In this document: positions 56,895 through 64,000 of the stretch, piece after piece
How positions within the stretch are numbered: the first letter of the stretch is position 1
Layout of the letters: the number at the start of each line of letters is the position of its first letter
Assembly (NCBI GenBank): GCA_025890175.1
Contig: JANPYM010000006.1
Location: 430,015-494,014 of the forward strand
Direction: 5' to 3'
DNA: 64,000 nucleotides
Origin: Ciborinia camelliae
Taxonomy: Eukaryota; Ascomycota; Leotiomycetes; Helotiales; Sclerotiniaceae
Notes under the pieces: model-generated
What the model saw: the letters and a program-made list of their open reading frames with translations, nothing else
What the model was told of the DNA's origin: nothing
Database searches by the model: none
Position numbers and translations under genes: made by a program

Positions 56895-59639
56895 CTACGC
56901 CATAGTCCAAACCGGAGCGGAAAAGAGCACCTGTCTCCCGCGAATATCAATCGTCATGAACCCCGCGAACCGTACTTTGTGAGCCCCATCTTCACTCTTG
57001 ATCTTCTCGCTAGCTTCTTGACCACCCTGACTACTAATGCTCATCTTCTTTCCAGGAGGTCCGCTGCCGCTGCCACCGCCACCACTACCCATCATCGCCT
57101 GTAACATGCCCTGTCCCTTGCCACCCTTGTCCTTGGTCAGTTTGGCATGACTCTTTGGCTCCTCTTTGGGTCCCTCGTCCTTATCATTACTTCCCACACT
57201 ACTCGAATCGTAACCATTGGTTTCCGCGCCGGGATGCTCCAGTGCAGGAATACCGGCTTCGATTTTCATCGTTTGGCGTTGGACTAAATCGTTTGGCATC
57301 GGATACATGATAACTACATCTCTGCTCTCCAAGGGTATATTGGCTGCAATACTCACTGCTAATTCTACGATGGTCGTCGCAGCTTCTTCGATACCCCCAG
57401 GTATAGGCTCTTGTAGGTAGTTGATTAAGTTTGCGGTCAGGTTGCTGGTGACCATTTTCGAAAACAGTTTCTTATATTCTTCGCTTTCGGGCGAGTTCAA
57501 CATGTCTTTCAAACCATCTAAAGTTGCTAATCTCCACTGGATAACCTTAGCAGTTAATGCGTCTGATTCTTCTTGGTTATTAATAGCAGGAGAAAATCGA
57601 CGAATGTTCTGCTCAATATTCTTCAGACTTAAGCTAAGCTCACTTTCCAGGCCCGGGTGGAAGGTGCGGTTGAATATTTCATCAACAAGAAATCTTGTGA
57701 TGCAAGCTCTGCCCACGGCCGTCATCTCCTGTTTTCCTATTGACATCGCATCACGGTTGACAGATTGTGAAAGCCATGCTGGCACCGCCCTCCAATCCTT
57801 GCGAATGTTGAAAGCAAGATTTGTGATAGCGCCATCTAACCTTTGAAAGCGTGATGTATATTCACCATCATCAAGAGATGTGCGGGATTGAGATAGTCGC
57901 TGGTTTGCCAAAGTATTTTGTAATTGTTCGACTTGACCTTGTAATTGGTCTACTGACGCTGTCTTGTCAAAATACAGCCCTTTGACCTTTTTATATTTCT
58001 GCACTTGAGGGGAATTAGCAAGGGAATTGTTTGTCAAGATGGGCCAACCAAACTTACGTAGTTCTTTGTATGCCTCATTTACATCTCTATCTCCAGGTGC
58101 GGGTGGTGGGGTACTTCGTCCTTGCTCTCCACCACCAGAAGGATTGTATTGTTCTCGTTGCGGAGGACCTCCTCTATAATTTGGACCTTGCCCTTGAGAG
58201 GGCAGAGGGCTTGACGCTGGTGGTTGATTATTGTTATTACTGGGAGCTTGTTGCTGTTGGCGGTATGCCGGAGGATCCCTTCCATCTGATTGCGCCATTT
58301 GTAGTATTTGTTTTGAGTCTGTAGATCGACGGTTTTGTTGCGACGTAGAGGATTGTGGTGCCATCGAAAGGTGTTGCGACAAAGGACGATTCGGAGATAA
58401 ACCTGGAATCGGCCCTTGTATGGAAGTTGTTCGCTCTGGGTAATCTGCTCTGTTAGATTGGTGTATACTTAGCAGAGATTGATTATTAGATTGTACCGAG
58501 CCTGGCCGTTGTTCTTCCCTATATAGCAAAGAAGATTCGTGTTGTTGTGTTGAGGCACTGTCTGGAGTGAAGTCTTGCGGCGGGTATTGACTGTTGGGGG
58601 AGCTTGGGAAACTATTCAATTGTTGCTGTGAATGAATCTGATCTGGCAGTTCGTAACAGTATTGCGGCACACTCTCGGGTGATTCGTATTGACTAGGACT
58701 TTGAGGAGATTGATGATAATAAACTTGGTTGGGTGATTGAAGTTGATGTTCAGGAATGTTGTTTTGTGACTCCGCCGAATAGAGGGGTGAATCAGAATCG
58801 CTGTGTACAGCTCGAATGGTGTTCAAAGGTTGTCGCTGCCCACGAACATTCACAGAACTCTGAGCACTCTGTGGTGTATTTTCCTCGAGATTTGTTACAA
58901 GATATGGATCCAACCCGTCGTCTTCGGAGGTTTCTCGAGGCGATGGTAGATGGGATCTCGAACCCTGCGCCGCAGATTGCCAATCAACCCTTTGATGTTG
59001 CTCTACCGAATTTCTTTGTTGGCTAGTTCGTATAACCGGGGGACCCTCGTGTCGTCTAGACAGTCTGCGCGCGAGCCCACTAGTGTTGTTGCTATAAGCT
59101 CCTTGAGTAGTAATTGGAGGATACTTCTGTTCGGAGGATCGATTCGAGTTTGTCCCTCGCATACGATCCAAGATACTTCTTTTCTTAGGCTCTACCACAG
59201 GCGATTGTACATGTGTTGTATGTCTGCGACCCTGGTTTTGTAACCTTTGAGTATCAAGAACTAAATCATCGACGGACGAGCCAGCTGGAGATGGGGAAGC
59301 GGGGGAAGCTTCGAGCTCTTGTGGATAGCTTTGCTGTTGTTGATACTGAGTTGCGACAGACCGGGGAGGTGACCCTTCAGAATTATGATATGCAGATGCT
59401 CGAGACCCAACTTCAGGATTCCGAGGCTCGTAGGGCTGTTCAAAATTCTGAGATGGTGTGGTGGTGGTAGTGGTGGTGGTGGAGGATTGTTGTTGAATTG
59501 TTGTGGACCGTCCCTCGCCAGAACCAGACGAGAAGGATTGTTGTGAATGTGAGGCTGAGGGAGTGATCGCCGCTCTTTCTATAGCATGTTCGTTCAATGC
59601 CTGCTTTGAACGATTGCTATGTTTGAACGGAAAGGGCAT
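56895..59639 (-). CDS. Conserved fungal protein with Q-rich N-terminus and folded C-terminus
   Basis: Read straight through it is 914 residues. I favour two exons (59639-58058 and 58003-56895) because a 54-nt intron (GTAAGT donor, GCTAAT branch, CAAG acceptor) would give YKELLQKYKKVKGLYFDK, a smooth coiled-coil start, and 896 residues. The first 520 residues are disordered and rich in Gln, Ser and Pro. Then a short coiled coil (VDQLQGQVEQLQNTLANQRL) leads into a helical domain of about 250 residues (SRFQRLDGAITNLAFNIRKDW, VGRACITRFLVDEIFNRTFHP) and a Gly/Ser-rich stretch. A C-terminal strand pair follows (VRFAGFMTIDIRGRQVLFSA). No signal peptide or enzyme motif. This is a widespread filamentous-fungal family whose role I cannot name; scaffold or trafficking functions are guesses. 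Confidence 0.8.
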   Translation of the reverse strand: MPFPFKHSNRSKQALNEHAIERAAITPSASHSQQSFSSGSGEGRSTTIQQQSSTTTTTTTTPSQNFEQPYEPRNPEVGSRASAYHNSEGSPPRSVATQYQQQQSYPQELEASPASPSPAGSSVDDLVLDTQRLQNQGRRHTTHVQSPVVEPKKRSILDRMRGTNSNRSSEQKYPPITTQGAYSNNTSGLARRLSRRHEGPPVIRTSQQRNSVEQHQRVDWQSAAQGSRSHLPSPRETSEDDGLDPYLVTNLEENTPQSAQSSVNVRGQRQPLNTIRAVHSDSDSPLYSAESQNNIPEHQLQSPNQVYYHQSPQSPSQYESPESVPQYCYELPDQIHSQQQLNSFPSSPNSQYPPQDFTPDSASTQQHESSLLYREEQRPGSVQSNNQSLLSIHQSNRADYPERTTSIQGPIPGLSPNRPLSQHLSMAPQSSTSQQNRRSTDSKQILQMAQSDGRDPPAYRQQQQAPSNNNNQPPASSPLPSQGQGPNYRGGPPQREQYNPSGGGEQGRSTPPPAPGDRDVNEAYKELRKFGWPILTNNSLANSPQVQKYKKVKGLYFDKTASVDQLQGQVEQLQNTLANQRLSQSRTSLDDGEYTSRFQRLDGAITNLAFNIRKDWRAVPAWLSQSVNRDAMSIGKQEMTAVGRACITRFLVDEIFNRTFHPGLESELSLSLKNIEQNIRRFSPAINNQEESDALTAKVIQWRLATLDGLKDMLNSPESEEYKKLFSKMVTSNLTANLINYLQEPIPGGIEEAATTIVELAVSIAANIPLESRDVVIMYPMPNDLVQRQTMKIEAGIPALEHPGAETNGYDSSSVGSNDKDEGPKEEPKSHAKLTKDKGGKGQGMLQAMMGSGGGGSGSGPPGKKMSISSQGGQEASEKIKSEDGAHKVRFAGFMTIDIRGRQVLFSAPVWTMA

Positions 59640-62600
59640 TTGTATTATGGATGTTCACGACACACAATGAACGGAATCAAGAATGAATAGGGTCGGCCGC
59701 TGGCTGTGCTGTGGTGGGGCCGTATTCTTTCTGCGTTGACAGTCCAGTATCGTAGTGCACACTTTTGATCTGCCAGTCAAATTCTGACAGGCTGCCGGTA
59801 AAGTCAAGGAATGGACCCTGAGCGGCTTCAATGTTCAAACAAGATTACCTACCTTAGCATTAAAATTTCGGAATTTGGTATTGGTATGGTGTCCAGTACG
59901 GAGGAGGATGAGATGATACAGCAGAATGTTCCCAAGAATTGAGTAAACAAAAGATAATAATAGCAATGATACTCAAAACCTGGTCGTCTTCTTAATGTTT
60001 AGAGATGCACACATCAGCTGGGTAAGGCAATATTGGGACCAATTTGGGACAATTTGGAGCACTTTGGGCCAAGGGCATAAGGGTATAAGGGGGCGAAGTA
60101 AAAAGAGGATGGGATGGGATGTGATGGGAATGGGATGAACTTGTTCTGAAGCTTGAAAATGAACGAATCAAATTGGGGGGATGCGGCGGCTCGAAGTTGT
60201 TGGTTGTTGGTTGTTGGTATACAATACTACCTACCTACCTGGTAGGTACGGTTATGGTCGCATATGGCTGGGTTCATGCGATGTAACCATCTTAACTCGA
60301 CTTTAAATTTCATTTTCCCTGATATTTCTCCGCCTCATCTTGATATCTCTTGTGCTCCTCTGTTCTTGCGGCAGTGATCTTTCATGAGAAGTTACCTAGG
60401 TCGATCAGATGTGTTTGAATATACTGATTGATGGATATCAAGAAGATCGATATATGCATGCGTATGGGTATGTACGTCGAAGAGATGAAAGGATGATCAG
60501 GATGACGGACTACTACCACTTGGGGTATAGATAATAGATAGGATCCATCCAATTGATCAAGGGAACGGAAATAGATCAGTCATATAATCATACCTACCTA
60601 TGAAATGAATGAATTACTACCACCTGCACCGTACAGTAGTACCCTTTTCGCAGAAAGACATGTAAGAATTTAGATGATGGGTTGTATCGATGTATCGATG
60701 TATTGATGGATCAACATATCGATGTTGTATCCGTAAGACAAATTCATTCATCCTTTCTAATCGATCTTGAGAGCCTATCAATGAATCATTTTTGATGTTC
60801 ACCACTGACCGGTTTGTTCGAGTACCTGCTGCTAGGCGGTAAAACTAGGCGGTAAACCCGAATTTATAGGTATCTGATTGACGAACAGGGTAAACAGGGT
60901 ACCCAACATACGGAGTAGGCGCCGAAGGATCGATCACAAGTACCTCCAGGGCTACCTACGTACTTCAGTTTAAATTTCCCATCATATCTCATCTCGCTCA
61001 TCACTCGTGGGTGGTATCAACGGAACGGCGTTACGTTACTAAGAAAGCTCTCTCTTTCTCCACATCCCTTGGCATTTATTAACTATTGAAAATCCTTTCC
61101 AAATAAATAATATTTCATTACCATTATTATTATCATTATTATTGTTATTATTGTTGTTGTTGTTCGTAATTGATTGTAATATTTCCCATTTATTAAGGTC
61201 TCAATGGCGGCGGGGTTATTTATCTATTTATTTTTAGAAGTTCGCTCTTCGGGAGCACGCACGAGAAAGAAAGCTTGACCCAACACCTGCATCCCTTCAG
61301 GCGAACTCCAGTACCTGTAGTGAGTGACTCCACCACCACAACATCCAACATCGCTCAATCGCAAGCTCGCATTTATTTGATGAGATATTTGAAAATCTTC
61401 CCGATGCAACCAAAATCCAATTGGGCCGAAAACTCCCGGACCATTGCATAGGAGGTTATTGATATAGGCTACCAAGAAATATAGATGGCTTGAGCCTTGT
61501 GAGATTTGGGGGTTTGGATATATAGATGATATATAGATGATATGTAGATGCCCCGGATTGTCATATCATTTCCCCCCTTGGAGATGAAAGTACATACATA
61601 CATACATACCTACATATAGTGAGGAAATTTGGTACGACCATTGGAGCTCTTCTCAGTCGCCGGATAATAAGTATCTCTGTGATGATATCTTACTCTTGAA
61701 CGAATGATATCGGTTTGTCGAATGATTAAAACACTGGCGACGACATACGGTATTTGCTGCGTGATGCTGTATCACCGGCGCACCCGGCACCTTGAATGAA
61801 TAAGATAACCATACTGTATGATTTCAGCCTTGATAATTTCCTTCGTTCCAATATGCGTTTCATCAAAACGCCTCTGATGACAGACTTGCTGTCGTCTTAC
61901 GCGGAGGGACCATTCTAAAAATATAACCCACTTTCGGATAAACCGTCAACTTAAGGAGTACAGTAACACCGTTAATAAACTAAGTTTCGGTGAGCTGTAG
62001 ACTAGAATCTTGATTTCAGTAGGATTTCAAGAAAAGATATTTGATATTCGATAGTTAGACTGTTGGAATGATTTATTTGCAGCTGCACAGCAATAATATT
62101 GTCCCCATGATGAGCAAAAAAAGACGTTGGCAACTTGGCTTATCCGGATGACAGCAGATATGAGAGGGATGAGAATAGTCATTGTAACTCTATCGTAGAC
62201 TCGTAGAGGTCTTGAAGCTCAAATATCAAGGAATGAAGGAAACCCCGCGACCATTCTAGGGTCACCTCCCGAAAGTTCCAACTTCTTTTAGTAAAATGGG
62301 GGCCGGAATCTGCGGTAGATCTATGCCATTCTTGGTTGATTGGAGATCTTAGAAGTGGATGACAGCATGAAATATCTCCGCATCTTTCTATTTATTTTGC
62401 ACAGCCTCAAACTTCAAAGTAGCAGAGTGCTAATGGGCAAGGTATCTTACAGTTTTGCAGAAATGCATGTTCTACCGGCATATAATTCGGCGTCTTTCGA
62501 TATAATATTATAATGGATGCAGAAACGAAGACCCTCATGATTCATCTCACCCTCATCTCTTATTACGATGGTAACAACACATGAGAAGTAAATCCCAACT

Positions 62601-64000
62601 TCTCAACGGCTTTGATGAAAGAACGAAACCCCTTTACTTCGTACTCCGTACTTCGAAGTTCGTATCACAACAATCCTCCATCATCAAGGAGAATCAGAAG
62701 AACTGCGCTCACTGTGACTGCCCCGCAAATCCATTCCTTGTGCCACCAGCGACCAGAGCCGCCAAGTTCCAACGTTTCAAACACAACCCAACGAGAGAAA
62801 AAAAGAAACTCCTTCCTTGATCTTCGTCCAATCTTGAAGATCTTCATTTCAAGATCCATACTCCGTATTCCAAGATCCATATATTAAAGTTATTCAGGTA
62901 CCGGGCGGCCATGTTGTAAGTTACATAAGCAGAGCACAAATACCACCAGGAACATTCCACTTTCGCTAGAAGCTTTTATAATTCTCCTAACCAGGGCCAG
63001 ATCCAGGGGAAATGCCATCAATGCGAGCTACCTACTAGGTATGATGATGTAGCGGCGGATACCTAGTGAATACGGTACTCGGTACCTACCTACTCGTATT
63101 TGGACACAAACCTCCTTTCCTTCACCTCGACCGCTTTGTTTTTTTCTTCTTCCTTTGCACGATTTGAAATGGATAACCATGATCACTGTAAAACCATCAA
63201 CCATATGGATGTGATACAATACGAATGGTTCATTCCTCTGTCCCAAATGGGGTTGCAATTAGAAAATTCCGGTAGATTAATTGTGGAGAAATCATGGGTC
63301 AATGTGGTGGTAGGATCAACCCAGACCCTTTCCTCTCCATGGCATTTTACTCGAGTACCATGAAATGCATCTAGATATGCAGCAGTACGAGAGAGTAGTA
63401 AGACAAAAGAACGGTGATGGAAGGAAATGAAACAAAATCAGACCCTTTTACTTTGTTCACTCGGTGTATTCTGGGTATTCTGGGCATTCTGGGTATTCTT
63501 AGTATTCTCAGTATTCTTCTCAGTGTTCTTCTCAGTGTTCTCTTTCCGTACATGTTGTTGGCCCGAGATTCTGGTGAAACAAGGAGCCCGCCCTATTGTC
63601 ATACCCATCCATGATCCATCCCATCTTCACCGTACGGAGTACAGGTCAGTACGGTCAGTACGGTCAGCACAGGAGATACGGTACGTACCAGCCGGCAGTG
63701 CACATTCACTTCATGCACACTTCGTCCCGTACCTGCCTCGAGTTTCAAAGTTTCAACTCAACCTTACTCACCAAGGGATGATGGGATGATGGATGATGGA
63801 TGATGGATGATGGATCAGGATATCTCCAATTTTATTTTATTTTTATTCTTTGCGTACGAGGTAACCACGGTACACTAGGTAGGGAGGTGGTTATGCTTTG
63901 CAAATTGCTTGCAACCGCGTCCACTTGTTGATTCACATTTCATCATATATCTATCAACTTTGTTTCCACTTCAACATATTTTCTCATCATCAACTCACCA
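59640..64000. other. Gene-free end of the window
   Basis: Upstream of the Q-rich gene. Features are ATGGGATGGG tracts near 60108-60130, ACCT/AGGT palindromes near 60228-60248, GTATCGATGTAT repeats near 60690-60715, ATT/GTT repeats at 61120-61165, (ATAC)n near 61593-61608 and TTCTGGGTA repeats near 63468-63510. A minus-strand frame at 61224-61475 (83 residues) is the only one with mixed composition; I cannot link it to a family. Confidence 0.45.

Noticed and set aside
61224..61475. 83-residue minus-strand frame
   Set aside because: Mixed composition but no family, no conserved motif and no start context that sets it apart.

Overview
The window looks like nuclear DNA of a filamentous ascomycete, most likely a leotiomycete of the Helotiales type (inference). 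Genes are split by many short introns with GT...AG ends and CTAAC/CTGAC-like branch sites. The gene families are fungal: an ankyrin/ZZ NLR-like receptor, Stm1, a Yap-type bZIP, Mrl1, a (6-4) photolyase, a GH3 beta-glucosidase, EB1, Vam7 and a P450. Intergenic DNA is full of ACCT/AGGT tetranucleotide palindromes and microsatellites. There is one tRNA gene and no bacterial-style operon.

Layout. 1-1.1 kb: G-rich low-complexity DNA. 1.1-12.1 kb: a self/non-self or cell-death type island. An ankyrin-subtilisin-like protease lies on the minus strand and diverges from an uncharacterised beta-rich 301-residue protein. A 357-bp palindromic MITE follows, then a large alpha/beta-hydrolase-NACHT-like-ankyrin-ZZ receptor. 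12.2-15 kb: gene-free, G-depleted DNA with one TIR element. 15-19 kb: STM1 and a Yap-type bZIP factor, both minus. 19-23.9 kb: gene desert. 23.9-25.5 kb: Mrl1-like sorting receptor. 28.2-34.5 kb: (6-4) photolyase and a secreted GH3 beta-glucosidase, both minus. 35.3-39.1 kb: a small unknown gene, EB1 and Vam7. 39.1-41.5 kb: repeat-rich gap with a 146-bp hexanucleotide array. 41.5-44.2 kb: membrane-anchored coiled-coil protein. 45.9 kb: intron-bearing tRNA-Gly(GCC), with a second copy of the TIR element beside it. 50 kb: small basic/acidic hypothetical protein. 51.6-51.9 kb: degenerate tandem repeat with a conserved hairpin. 53.9-55.9 kb: seven-exon cytochrome P450. 56.9-59.6 kb: Q-rich conserved fungal protein. 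59.6-64 kb: gene-free.

Most intron-exon models were checked by hand for splice signals and reading-frame phase and sum to whole codons. The exceptions are the middle of the NLR, the two small hypothetical genes, and three genes (NLR tail, MRL1, VAM7) whose frame breaks at a short homopolymer. Those three breaks look alike and may be sequencing indels.

The most interesting region is 1.1-12.1 kb. The protease plus divergent small-protein arrangement resembles the fungal HET-Q2/HET-Q1 (protease/gasdermin-like) pairs, and a degenerate NLR sits next to it. Homology of the small protein to gasdermins is not shown here and needs a structure prediction.
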